This document shows positions 44,159 through 51,919 of a stretch of DNA of 64,000 nt, piece by piece. Numbering within the stretch: position 1 is the first letter of the stretch; each line of letters opens with the position of its first letter. Source of the stretch: Altererythrobacter sp. Root672 (GTDB lineage: Bacteria > Pseudomonadota > Alphaproteobacteria > Sphingomonadales > Sphingomonadaceae); contig NZ_LMHH01000001.1 of assembly GCF_001427865.1 (NCBI RefSeq), forward strand, positions 2,170,001 to 2,234,000, given 5' to 3'. A program made the position numbers and the translations under genes. The notes under the pieces are model-generated. The model worked only from the letters and a program-made list of their open reading frames with translations, did no database searches and was not told where the DNA came from.

Positions 44159-44884
44159 ATGGCTTCGAAAGCCCTGTTGCTTGGCGCCAGCCTGGCGGCG
44201 CTGGCCTCCCCTGCTCTGGCGCAAGCGGATTTCAACGGCAGCTGGGAACGATACCCGCCAATGGGCGAGACGCCCGACCCCATGTACGCGCCGACACCGA
44301 TCCCCAACCCGCCACTCAAGCCCGAATACCTGGCGCAGTGGAAAGAGCACGAGGCCAAGCTGGCGGCGCGAATGGCCGAGGGGCAGCCGGCCGGCGACAA
44401 CTACGTGAAGTGCCTGCCCGACGGCATGCCAGCGATGATGCAGGGCATGTTCCCGATGGAGATCTTCCAGCGGCCCGAACAGATCAACATCACCCAGGAA
44501 GCGTTCAACCAGACGCGCCGCGTCTACATGAACGAGACCCTGCCGCGCTGGGACGAGCTCGACCCAACCTTCTACGGCCGCTCGGTCGCGCACTGGGAGG
44601 GCGAGACGCTGGTGATCGAGACCACCGGGATCAAGGAAAACGTCCAGTTCCGCTGGACGCCGCATTCGGAGGGGATGAAGATCACCGAGAGGCTCCACCT
44701 GCTCGCGCCCGATATCCTGCGCAACGACATCGTGGTGGAGGACGAGTTCCTGGCCCAGCCCTGGACCTATTCCTACACCTATCGACGGATGCCGGGGTAC
44801 AAGCTGCTCGAATACGTGTGCGAGGATAATCGCGAGTATGTCGACGAAACGGGCATGGCGCGGTTGCGGATCGAGGAACGGTAG
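44159..44884 (+). CDS. Secreted protein of unknown function with HWEG motif (copy 3)
   Basis: A 241-residue exported protein (signal peptide ending ALAQA, about 22). Shared elements with 23554-25328: ADFNGSWERYP near the N-terminus, VKCLPDGMPAMM with the Cys, MEIFQ, and RSVAHWEGETLVIETTG (HWEG about 145-148). It lacks the longer linker of copy 2. Several in-frame ATGs lie at 44144, 44153, 44156 and 44159; GGAGAGG at 44146-44152 favours 44156 or 44159. No enzyme family recognised. Confidence 0.72.
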   Translation: MASKALLLGASLAALASPALAQADFNGSWERYPPMGETPDPMYAPTPIPNPPLKPEYLAQWKEHEAKLAARMAEGQPAGDNYVKCLPDGMPAMMQGMFPMEIFQRPEQINITQEAFNQTRRVYMNETLPRWDELDPTFYGRSVAHWEGETLVIETTGIKENVQFRWTPHSEGMKITERLHLLAPDILRNDIVVEDEFLAQPWTYSYTYRRMPGYKLLEYVCEDNREYVDETGMARLRIEER

Positions 44885-44895
44885 GGGACAAGAAT

Positions 44896-44920
44896 CTTCC
44901 CCGAGCTTGTCTCGGGGAGG
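44896..44920. repeat. Dispersed palindrome CCCCGAGCTTGTCTCGGGG
   Basis: CTTCCCCGAG (44896-44905) pairs with CTCGGGGAGG (44911-44920; one G-T pair) around CTTGT. It is the same sequence family as the gloA terminator at 5912-5936. It is the first of several palindromes stacked between the HWEG gene and the PQQ dehydrogenase end. Confidence 0.75.
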
Positions 44921-45000
44921 TGGCGCGCGCTGAAAGCGCGTGACGGAGGGGTAGGCGGCTTTACGCAACACCCCTCCACCACCGACTTCGTCGGCGGTCC

Positions 45001-45026
45001 CCCTCCCCGAGCAAGCTCGGGGAGGG
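45001..45026. repeat. Near-perfect 26-bp palindrome
   Basis: CCCTCCCCGAGC (45001-45012) and GCTCGGGGAGGG (45015-45026) are exact reverse complements around AA. Related in sequence to the palindromes at 5912 and 44896; preceded by ACACCCCTCCACCACCGACT-type text that looks like a fuller version of the same element. Confidence 0.75.
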
Positions 45027-45034
45027 TATTTGAT

Positions 45035-45208
45035 CACGCAAAGGCGCGAAGAGGGTGCGCTTAACCCCAACCCTTCGTCATCCCCGCGAACGCGGGGACC
45101 CAGTCGGCTCTGTTGCGCTATTCCGCCCTAGGTTCCCGCGTTCGCGGGAATGACGAGAGAGGGGAGAAGGCATTGAGCTAGCTCTTAGCGCCTTTGCGCC
45201 TTTGCGTG
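45035..45208. repeat. Nested inverted repeat with CACGCAAAGGCGC ends
   Basis: CACGCAAAGGCGC (45035-45047) and GCGCCTTTGCGTG (45196-45208) are exact 13-bp reverse complements, flanking the CGTCATCCCCGCG element between them. The right end carries a second GCGCCTTT copy (GCGCCTTTGCGCCTTTGCG). Confidence 0.65.
45076..45155. repeat. 80-bp inverted-repeat element CGTCATCCCCGCGAACG...
   Basis: Left arm from 45076 (CGTCATCCCCGCGAACGCGG) and right arm ending 45155 match as reverse complements at about 23 of 25 positions (CGTCATTCCCGCG in the right arm). Each arm is itself a small palindrome around CGCGAACGCG. No coding content. Confidence 0.75.
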
Positions 45209-45230
45209 ACAAACCCTTTTTCCCTTCTTC

Positions 45231-45299
45231 CGTTCGTCCTGAGCTTGTCGAAGGACGCTAGCGCGGCGCCAGGGTGGTTCGACAAGCTCACCACGAACG
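45231..45299. repeat. 69-bp inverted-repeat element CGTTCGTCCTGAGCTTG...
   Basis: Left arm CGTTCGTCCTGAGCTTGTCG (from 45231) and right arm GACAAGCTCACCACGAACG (ending 45299) are reverse complements except for about two or three positions. It is a fourth, distinct repeat type in the same 450-base gap. No gene seen in this stretch. Confidence 0.75.
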
Positions 45300-45347
45300 A
45301 GAGGTGGATAGCCCTCCCGCAAGCGGGAGGGGGGGGTCAGGCCCGCC

Positions 45348-47279
45348 TCACCGCGCCGGCAAAGCGAAAGTCACATAACGGCTCGGCCCCGGATCAGGCT
45401 GTCCCTTGTGTGAGAACAGCCCGTCACCGCCAACCGGAATGGTGATATACTCGCGCCCGCCGACCTCGAAGATCGCCGGCACGCCTTCGGTCGCCGCGTC
45501 GAGCTTGTGCTCCCACAGCACCTTGCCCGTCGCCGCATCGCGCGCACGGAAAGTCCGATCGCCAGCGGTCCCCACGAACAGCAAACCGCTCGCCGTCGCC
45601 ACCGGGCCGCCGCGCGGGGCCTGGCTACCGGTTCCGGTGATCCCCTGTTGTTGCAGCAGCATGCTCTCCCCGTTGGGGATGTGGTAGAGCATCTCGCCGG
45701 TGTTCATGTCGTAGGCGGTCAGGAACGAGAACGGCGGCTTGATCGCCACCATGCCATTCGACTGCATCAGGAAGTTGTACGGCGTGTTGAACGGCGTGAC
45801 GCCCGGAGTGTAGCCCGGCATCGTCTTCGGATCGGTTTTGGTGTCGGGGATCAGCGTGTTGAGCACCGGGATCTCGCGGCTGACCACGAACAGGCGCTGG
45901 TGCACCGGATCGATCGCGGTGTTGCCCCAACTGGTCCCGCCATTGTGGCCCGGGATCGAGATCGAACCCTGCACACTCGGCGGCGTGAACAGGCCCTCGT
46001 TGCGCGCGGTGCGCAGCAGCTCGCGCAGCTTGGCCTGATCCTCGGCCGGGATGTAGGGATTGATGTCCGCCTCGGAGAAGGCCTGGCGCGAGAACGGCTT
46101 GGGCCAGGTCGGGAACGGCTGGGTCGGCGAGGTATGCTCGCCCGGCGCGTCGGACTGCGGCACGGCCCGCTCCTCGATTGGCCAGATCGGCTCGCCGGTC
46201 TTGCGGTCGAAGGCGAACACGAAGCCGTGCTTGGCGACCACGATAACCGCCGGGATCTGCTTCCCGTCCTTGGTGATCGTCATCAGCTTCGGCGCGTTGG
46301 GCAGGTCGAAGTCCCACAGGTCGTGATGGACCGTCTGGAAGTGCCACAGTCGCTTGCCGGTGCGCGCATCGAGCGCCAGGATCGAATTGCCGAACAGGTT
46401 ATCGCCCGGACGGTTGCCACCGTAGAAATCCGAGCGCGCGGTGCCGGTCGGGATGTAAGCGACGCCCGCCTCGGTATCGACCGTGAACTCCGACCAGTTG
46501 TGGACCCCGCCGAACTTCTCGCGATCCTGCTCGGGCCAGGTGTCGGAACCGACCTCGCCCACGCGCGGTACGACGTGGAACACCCACTTCAACGCGCCGG
46601 TGCGGATGTCGTAAGCCTGGATATCCGCCGGGTGCGAGGCATAGCCGCCGCCCGCGGGCAACGAGATGATGATCGTGTCTTCGAAGATGCGGCCCGGATT
46701 GCTGGTCATCAGCGGCCGCGGCGTTTCCGCGTGGCCGGCGGGCAGAGCATCGCGCAAGTCGACGCTGAAGCCCGCAATGTACTTGCCGGTCCGCGCATCG
46801 ATCGCGCGCAGCAGGCCGTCGTTGAGGAACACCAGGCGCCGGTCGGTGCCGTCCTTGCTCTGCCAGTAGTTGATCCCGCGCGTGCTGATGCGGCCGGTGG
46901 TCTCGCTCTTCCACAGCTGCCGTCCAGTAGCCGGATCGAGCGCGGCAAGCTGGCCGTCGCCGGTCTGCACGTACATCATGCCGTTGGCGACGATCGGGTT
47001 GAACTGCGGTGCCGCGCCCTCGCCGACCGGATATTCCCACGCGACCTGCAACTGCCCGACGTTGGCCGGGGTGATCTGGTCGAGCGCGGTGTACTGCGAG
47101 CTATCCGGCCCGCCGAGGTACTGGTCCCAGCCGACGTAATCAAACTTCTCGTTGGGCAGCGCAGCCTGGTTGGCCGAGCCCGCGCCGGGCGTCTGCGCGC
47201 AGGCAGCGAGGGCTAGGGCGAATCCGGAAACGGCAAGCAAATTGGCGCGACGACGCGCGCGGCCGAGGTTGTTGAGCAT
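45348..47279 (-). CDS. PQQ-dependent dehydrogenase (quinoprotein), lipoprotein form
   Basis: A 643-residue eight-bladed propeller quinoprotein related to glucose/quinate dehydrogenases but without their membrane domain. N-terminal LALAACAQTPG is a lipobox. Propeller landmarks: GGPDSSQYTALDQITPANVG (about 56-75), the W-motifs LAALDPATGRQLWKSETTG and LALDARTGKRLWHFQTVHHD with WDFDLPNAPKL, and the end GGREYITIPVGGDG. It oxidises an alcohol or sugar in the periplasm and passes electrons to the respiratory chain. Substrate not predictable. The hydroquinone dioxygenase genes end 50 bases upstream on the same strand and may share the transcript. Confidence 0.88.
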   Translation of the reverse strand: MLNNLGRARRRANLLAVSGFALALAACAQTPGAGSANQAALPNEKFDYVGWDQYLGGPDSSQYTALDQITPANVGQLQVAWEYPVGEGAAPQFNPIVANGMMYVQTGDGQLAALDPATGRQLWKSETTGRISTRGINYWQSKDGTDRRLVFLNDGLLRAIDARTGKYIAGFSVDLRDALPAGHAETPRPLMTSNPGRIFEDTIIISLPAGGGYASHPADIQAYDIRTGALKWVFHVVPRVGEVGSDTWPEQDREKFGGVHNWSEFTVDTEAGVAYIPTGTARSDFYGGNRPGDNLFGNSILALDARTGKRLWHFQTVHHDLWDFDLPNAPKLMTITKDGKQIPAVIVVAKHGFVFAFDRKTGEPIWPIEERAVPQSDAPGEHTSPTQPFPTWPKPFSRQAFSEADINPYIPAEDQAKLRELLRTARNEGLFTPPSVQGSISIPGHNGGTSWGNTAIDPVHQRLFVVSREIPVLNTLIPDTKTDPKTMPGYTPGVTPFNTPYNFLMQSNGMVAIKPPFSFLTAYDMNTGEMLYHIPNGESMLLQQQGITGTGSQAPRGGPVATASGLLFVGTAGDRTFRARDAATGKVLWEHKLDAATEGVPAIFEVGGREYITIPVGGDGLFSHKGQPDPGPSRYVTFALPAR

Positions 47280-47329
47280 GGAACTCCCTGATTTCTTTCT
47301 ATTATGAGTTATTGGGGCAGTAGGTGGGA

Positions 47330-48319
47330 TCAGCCGAAGTCGACCGGATAAGGCTTCAATTCGCCTGAGGCATAGCGCAGTTCAAGCCCCGGTGTACCGT
47401 TCTCCATCACCATCAGCATCGATCGCTTGGGGGAAAAGCCTTGATGGCGAATATCGGCCGGCATGGCACAGACGTCACCCGCCTTCATCACGATCCGCCC
47501 GCGCGGCAGGCCGGAGTTCTTGTCGGCGATCTGCCAGTGGATCTCGTCGGTCAGTTGGAAGAACCACTCGTTCCGGTCGTTGCCGTGGATGACCGGCAGC
47601 ATGTGCTCTTCGCTGGTGACGCAGCAGATGCTGGCGCCAGTGATGGCGGTGAACGAGGGGTTCCAGGTCACGTCGGCCCGGGCGATGTGGTCGAACAGGT
47701 TGATCGCATGGAGCTGGCCTTCGAAGCCCGGCTCGCATTCGATGTCGGGCTTGTCGAACTCCAGGTCGGCGAAGGCCCGGTTGATCGGGTGGCCGGTGTC
47801 GTCGGAGCGGACCGGGGCGTCGCCTTCCAACCCGAGCATGCGAGTGGCGGGCTTGAAGCCGCGCACCAGTTCGTCGGTACGCTCGGTAGTCTTCGATCCA
47901 AGCGGCGAGCCTGTTTCGAGCGGAGCGCTCAGCGGATCGTATCCCTCGTTGATCCAGTTGCGGCTAATGGTCTCGAAGGCTTCCTTCACCGCCTCTGCCG
48001 GGAACGTCTCCAGGTGATCGATCCCCTGTTCCTTGCACCCTTGGTCATAAGCGCCGGCGAACACATCGACCGTGCCGTAGTGATTGGTGGTGCCGAAGAT
48101 GTCGTCGAAGAAGATCCAGCCGTAGAAGAAGCCCCAGCCGATATCTCGCACCATGGCGCGCAGGAACCGGTCGATCTCGATGATGTGGCTGCCCTTGGGC
48201 CATTCGATGTGGGCGAAATACTCGTCGCGGCGGAAAGTGAACTGGCCGAGGCGGAAGCTGTCGTAGCCGGTGTCCGGTTCGGTGCCGATGGCGACGACTT
48301 TGGCAGATTGCACGTCCAT
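47330..48319 (-). CDS. hapD: Hydroquinone 1,2-dioxygenase large subunit (HapD/PnpD type)
   Basis: A 329-residue protein of the two-subunit hydroquinone dioxygenase family, which cleaves hydroquinone to 4-hydroxymuconic semialdehyde with Fe(II). The start region FTFRRDEYFAHIEWPKGSHI and the C-terminal half (VTWNP, VIHGNDRNEWFFQLTDEIHW, MKAGDVCAMPADIRHQGFS, GELKPYPVDF) fit PnpD. The unusual His-Asn-Glu iron ligands known for PnpD appear as His245, Asn247 and Glu251 in HGNDRNEW. ATG 48319 has GGGAGAGAACG upstream. The small subunit ends 11 bases before. Confidence 0.85.
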   Translation of the reverse strand: MDVQSAKVVAIGTEPDTGYDSFRLGQFTFRRDEYFAHIEWPKGSHIIEIDRFLRAMVRDIGWGFFYGWIFFDDIFGTTNHYGTVDVFAGAYDQGCKEQGIDHLETFPAEAVKEAFETISRNWINEGYDPLSAPLETGSPLGSKTTERTDELVRGFKPATRMLGLEGDAPVRSDDTGHPINRAFADLEFDKPDIECEPGFEGQLHAINLFDHIARADVTWNPSFTAITGASICCVTSEEHMLPVIHGNDRNEWFFQLTDEIHWQIADKNSGLPRGRIVMKAGDVCAMPADIRHQGFSPKRSMLMVMENGTPGLELRYASGELKPYPVDFG

Positions 48320-48330
48320 CGTTCTCTCCC

Positions 48331-48822
48331 TCAGCTCAAGGTGCAGATTTCGGCCCAACGCTTGGTCGTCACCGGACCATCCATGGTCTGGACGATGACG
48401 ACGCCGGGCGCGGTCGAGGTCAGCTGGTAAGCCGCCCCTTTCGGCAACAGCACCTGGTGCCCGCGCCGAGCGGTGACCCGGCCCATCGTCGGGCCGTTGG
48501 GCTTGGCGCCAAGCTGCGCCGCCCCGCCCGCGTGACTTGGGACTTGGTCGTCGGCCAGCTTGACGAAGTTGAACGTGACCTCGCCGTCCATGACGATGGC
48601 GAACTCGTCGTGCGGGGCGGCGTACCAGGGTGACTCGCCGTCGACGCGCATGACCTCCGCCACGTATTCAAGGTTCTGCGCGACCGCGGTTCGTTCGAAC
48701 GGAGGACTATGGCTCGCCACCTCGAACACGTTCGAGAACGCGTATTTGCGAAGGTCATCCTTTAGCTCGATCACGCCCTTCTCGAAGGCGTTGAGCGAAC
48801 TGACATGCGTCTTGTAAGCCAC
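48331..48822 (-). CDS. hapC: Hydroquinone 1,2-dioxygenase small subunit (HapC/PnpC type)
   Basis: A 163-residue cupin-like protein: NLEYVAEVMRVDGESPWYAA, PHDEFAIVMDGEVTFNFVKL and GRVTARRGHQVLLPKGAAYQ mark the double-stranded beta-helix. In the PnpC/PnpD pair the small subunit lacks the metal and completes the heterotetramer. GTG 48822 is the start, with GGGAGGA at 8 bases. First gene of the operon; the 130 bases upstream hold its promoter, but I cannot name an operator. Confidence 0.82.
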   Translation of the reverse strand: MAYKTHVSSLNAFEKGVIELKDDLRKYAFSNVFEVASHSPPFERTAVAQNLEYVAEVMRVDGESPWYAAPHDEFAIVMDGEVTFNFVKLADDQVPSHAGGAAQLGAKPNGPTMGRVTARRGHQVLLPKGAAYQLTSTAPGVVIVQTMDGPVTTKRWAEICTLS

Positions 48823-48950
48823 GACGCTATCCTCCCACGACTGTTATGTTCTTGGGTCGTGGCGGGAATGATAACACCGTCGGCAAATCTACGGCAACCG
48901 CTCGATTGGGTTGCGGATTCGCCCGATGAGTAAGGCGACTTGCGAGAGGC

Positions 48951-49694
48951 TTACGAGTCCTTCAGCGAAAACGGAATCCTGACCAACCCGGTGATCGAAA
49001 CCGGTCGGCCATCCCTAAGCGTCGGGGACCAGCGCCACTTGCGAACTGCCGCCATCGCTGCCTCATCGAGCGCCGGGAAGCCGCTCGTGCGCGAAACCGA
49101 GACGGTCTCGACGCGCCCATCTTCCGTAATCACCAGCCGCAGCACGACCATGCCTTCCTCGCGCTTGCGCCGGGAGACGTTTGGATAGGATGGAGGCGCA
49201 CCGCTCAAGAGGTTGGTGTTGAGATTGGCCACCTTGACCGGTCCAGGCGTCGGCGCCGGGGCAGAGGGCGTAGCCGGTGCAGGGACCGGGGGTGCAGGAG
49301 CCTGCGTTTCCATCGCCGGTTGCTGTTCGGCCCGCGGGACCTCGATCTCAGGCTGCGGCAGGATTTCGGCGACCCGAGGTTGCGGTTGCACGACAGGGTC
49401 CAGTTCTGCCTGCACCGGTTTGGGCGGAGCAGGCGGCGCGGCCTCGGGCGTGGTCGGGCGAACGTCGAGTACGATCAATTTCTCTGGCTTGGGCTTGTTG
49501 AATGACCCAATGCCCAGCGACAGAAGCGCCGCCAGGATCACCCCTTCAAGAGCGAGCGTGACCCCGACCGCGATCCAGTTCAGCCGGCGGAAGCGCTCGA
49601 CAATCCCATCGCGCACTTGGGCGAACGGCGACACGGCGGTCTCTGGCCGTGCGTCTTCCGGAAGGAGCGGGGCGTTCGCGGACATGATGTTCAT
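48951..49694 (-). CDS. TonB family energy transducer
   Basis: A 247-residue TonB protein: one N-terminal membrane helix (about 38-62, WIAVGVTLALEGVILAALLS), a Pro/Ala/Glu-rich periplasmic spacer (about 68-155), and a C-terminal TonB domain (PSYPNVSRRKREEGMVVLRL, then SRTSGFPALDEAAMAAVRKW). It energises outer-membrane receptors with ExbB/ExbD. ATG 49694 is used; GTG 49697 and TTG 49700 are in frame. Last gene of the iron-uptake operon, 27 bases after the PepSY gene. Confidence 0.87.
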   Translation of the reverse strand: MNIMSANAPLLPEDARPETAVSPFAQVRDGIVERFRRLNWIAVGVTLALEGVILAALLSLGIGSFNKPKPEKLIVLDVRPTTPEAAPPAPPKPVQAELDPVVQPQPRVAEILPQPEIEVPRAEQQPAMETQAPAPPVPAPATPSAPAPTPGPVKVANLNTNLLSGAPPSYPNVSRRKREEGMVVLRLVITEDGRVETVSVSRTSGFPALDEAAMAAVRKWRWSPTLRDGRPVSITGLVRIPFSLKDS

Positions 49695-49721
49695 CACCAA
49701 ACTCGATCGTGCAGCCCAGGA

Positions 49722-50006
49722 TCAGCCGTCGGCCTGGATGCGCTGAAGCGTCCGGGGATCGAAGAAGGCTTCGACCTTCTTCCCGTTCTCGTCGAAGCCG
49801 TAGACTTCGTAGCAGCCGTAGTAGACCTGGATCTTCTGGATCTTCCAGCCGGCTTCCTTGAGCTGCTGCTGCAACTTGACCGAAGGCTGGCGCTCCTTGC
49901 GCGGCACGGTGCACGACACGTTTCCGTGGGCCAGCGCGGGCATGGCGATGAGGCCGGTCGCAAGAACTGCACCTGCTGCCAGCAACGCCGTGATCGTCTT
50001 CTTCAT
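49722..50006 (-). CDS. Small exported PepSY domain-containing protein
   Basis: A 94-residue protein: signal peptide to about 26 (IAMPALAHGN), one Cys pair (SCTVPRKE and YYGCYEV), and a single PepSY-like fold (LQQQLKEAGWKIQKIQVYYG, YGFDENGKKVEAFFDP). PepSY proteins often accompany TonB systems, with a suspected role in protease control or chaperoning, unproven. Lies between the PKHD hydroxylase and tonB genes. Confidence 0.75.
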   Translation of the reverse strand: MKKTITALLAAGAVLATGLIAMPALAHGNVSCTVPRKERQPSVKLQQQLKEAGWKIQKIQVYYGCYEVYGFDENGKKVEAFFDPRTLQRIQADG

Positions 50007-50052
50007 GCCATGCTCCTAGTCTTGCATGCCGGGGGGAGGTCGCTGCGCTGCA

Positions 50053-50736
50053 TCAGGTCTTGGCCCAGCGGCGCAGCAGGTTGTGATAGAGGCCGGAAAG
50101 GCCCGCGAGTTCGGCGTTTTCTGCTTTCAGTTGCCCGGAAAGCCGCTGGATCGATTGGTCGAGATCGAACAGCATGGTCCGCTCCCCCTCATCGGCCACA
50201 AGGCTCTCGATCCAGAAGAACGAGGCCAGGCGCTCTCCGCGGGTGACTGGCGCAACCCGGTGAAGCGTGCTTGCCGGATAGAGCACCGCGTCCCCCGCCG
50301 CGAGCTTGACGGCCTGGGCGCCCAGGCTGCTCTCGATCTCCAGCTCTCCACCGTCGTAGTCTTCCGGATCGGACAGGAACACCGTGATCGACAGGTCGGT
50401 TCGCACCATCCGGTCCGAGCCCGGCGATCGCATCAGCGCGGCGTCGACATGCGCGCCGTAAGTCTGGCCGACGCCGTAGCGGTTGAACCGCGGCGGATAG
50501 AGTTTGCGCGGAAGCGCGGAAGAAATGAACAGTGGGTTGGTCCACAGCCGCTCGACGATCTGTTCGCCCAACTCAAGCGTGAGTGGCGCACCGTCAGGCA
50601 GCTGCGAGTTGTTCTTCTGGTCGCGCGCAAAGGCCCCGGCGGTGCGGGCACCGCTTTCCCATTCCGCTGCGGCGAGCTTCGAGCGAATGCTGCCGAGCGT
50701 CGCGGGATCCAGCACGCCTTCGAGGACCACGATCAT
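50053..50736 (-). CDS. Fe(II)/2-oxoglutarate-dependent PKHD-type hydroxylase (PiuC-like)
   Basis: A 227-residue PKHD hydroxylase of the PiuC/YbiX group. Iron ligands: His-Asp in [13 protein letters not shown] (about 96-98) and the distal His in [16 protein letters not shown] (about 158) with the 2-oxoglutarate Arg. PiuC genes sit next to siderophore receptors in many bacteria, with an unclear role. ATG 50736 overlaps the oxidase stop as ATGA. Confidence 0.87.
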   Translation of the reverse strand: MIVVLEGVLDPATLGSIRSKLAAAEWESGARTAGAFARDQKNNSQLPDGAPLTLELGEQIVERLWTNPLFISSALPRKLYPPRFNRYGVGQTYGAHVDAALMRSPGSDRMVRTDLSITVFLSDPEDYDGGELEIESSLGAQAVKLAAGDAVLYPASTLHRVAPVTRGERLASFFWIESLVADEGERTMLFDLDQSIQRLSGQLKAENAELAGLSGLYHNLLRRWAKT

Positions 50737-51854
50737 AGCCCCCAGTCTCCAGCGCTAAGCGCAACCAGATCGGTGCCGCGCACGTCGGCCAGCGTGGCGC
50801 AACCCGAGAGGGCCATGCACGCTTCGAGCTCCTGGCGCAGAAGCTTTATCATGTGAGCCACCCCAAGCGCCCCGGCCACGGAAAGGGCATAGGCCTGCAG
50901 CCGACCGACCAACACAGCGTCGGCACCGCCCGCGATCGCCTTGAACACATCCGAGCCGGAGCGAATTCCGCTGTCGAGCATGAGAGGGACCCGGTCCCCC
51001 ACCGCCGCACGCACGGCCGAGATGGCCGAAATGCTGGCCGGAGCCCCATCGAGCGCCCGGCCGCCGTGGTTCGAAACGACGATGCCGGAAACGCCGCGCG
51101 TGACCAGTTCGCGCGCGTCCTCGGGATGCAGAATGCCTTTGACCCACAACGGCAGGTTGGTCTCTTGCGCCAACCAGTCAATGTCGCCGTAGGTCGGCGC
51201 ACCGCGCATCATCCCGGACAGGATGTCGCTCTCTCCCGGCTCTAGGTCCGGCAAGGTGGGCTTCGGATAGTCGCGCAGGTTGGCCATGTCCGACGGCGGG
51301 ACAAAGCCGGCGGCCAAGGCGCGATGGCTGGGAAGCTGGATCGCTGCATCTACCGTGACGACCAATCCGCCATAGCCGGCAGCCTCGGCGCGGCGCACGA
51401 TGTCTCGGGTGGCCTGGCGATCCGGCTGGAAATAGAGTTGGAACCACCTGTCTCGCCCGGCTCCGGCCGCCACTTCCTCGAGCGTGAGTGACGCCATCGT
51501 GCTGGCGACGAAGCAGGTTCCGGTAGCCTCCGCCGCTGCCGCTGAAGCCCGTTCGGCATCAGCATGAAAAAGGGCCTGCGACCCGAGCGGGGCCAGCATG
51601 ATCGGATGCGGGCGCTCCTGGCCGCCCAGCACGCAACGCGTGTTACCGCCGCTCACCCGCCGCAACGGCCGGGGGATGATGCCAAGATTTGCGAAGGCCG
51701 CGAGGTTTTCAGTGGCCGTCCGGCCCGGCCCGCTGCCACCGTCGACATAAGCGAACAGCGCGGGATCCATTACGTCCGCCGCAAGGCGGGCGTAATCGGC
51801 CGCGCTGTGCACGCCAGCTGGTATTTCATGAAGGGATAAGGGTTGCTGGTTCAT
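50733..51854 (-). CDS. FMN-dependent alpha-hydroxy acid oxidase/dehydrogenase
   Basis: A 373-residue TIM-barrel flavoprotein of the lactate/glycolate oxidase family. FMN and catalytic landmarks: [39 protein letters not shown], the active-site His in [15 protein letters not shown] (about 258) and [16 protein letters not shown]. It oxidises a 2-hydroxyacid. Its position between a siderophore receptor and a PKHD hydroxylase is unusual and suggests that the substrate may be a siderophore or carboxylate chelator; this is inference. ATG 51854 follows the GCGGGATACG ribosome region; a start at 51866 is possible. Confidence 0.88.
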   Translation of the reverse strand: MNQQPLSLHEIPAGVHSAADYARLAADVMDPALFAYVDGGSGPGRTATENLAAFANLGIIPRPLRRVSGGNTRCVLGGQERPHPIMLAPLGSQALFHADAERASAAAAEATGTCFVASTMASLTLEEVAAGAGRDRWFQLYFQPDRQATRDIVRRAEAAGYGGLVVTVDAAIQLPSHRALAAGFVPPSDMANLRDYPKPTLPDLEPGESDILSGMMRGAPTYGDIDWLAQETNLPLWVKGILHPEDARELVTRGVSGIVVSNHGGRALDGAPASISAISAVRAAVGDRVPLMLDSGIRSGSDVFKAIAGGADAVLVGRLQAYALSVAGALGVAHMIKLLRQELEACMALSGCATLADVRGTDLVALSAGDWGL

Positions 51855-51868
51855 CGTATCCCGCAAGT

Positions 51869-51898
51869 GTCGGTCCGGACTCGAATGTCCAGACCGAC
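51869..51898 (-). terminator. Intra-operon hairpin between receptor and oxidase genes
   Basis: GTCGGTCCGGAC (51869-51880) and GTCCAGACCGAC (51887-51898) form a 12-bp stem with one G-T pair around TCGAAT. It follows the receptor stop by 22 bases. With no T run it probably attenuates or protects the 3' end of the receptor message rather than fully terminating, giving higher receptor than downstream expression. Confidence 0.55.
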
Positions 51899-51919
51899 CT
51901 TTAGCTTGCGTTTCGTTTA

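Noticed and set aside
45507-47216. 569-codon plus-strand frame over the PQQ dehydrogenase
   Set aside because: Shadow frame; the dehydrogenase motifs on the minus strand are clear.
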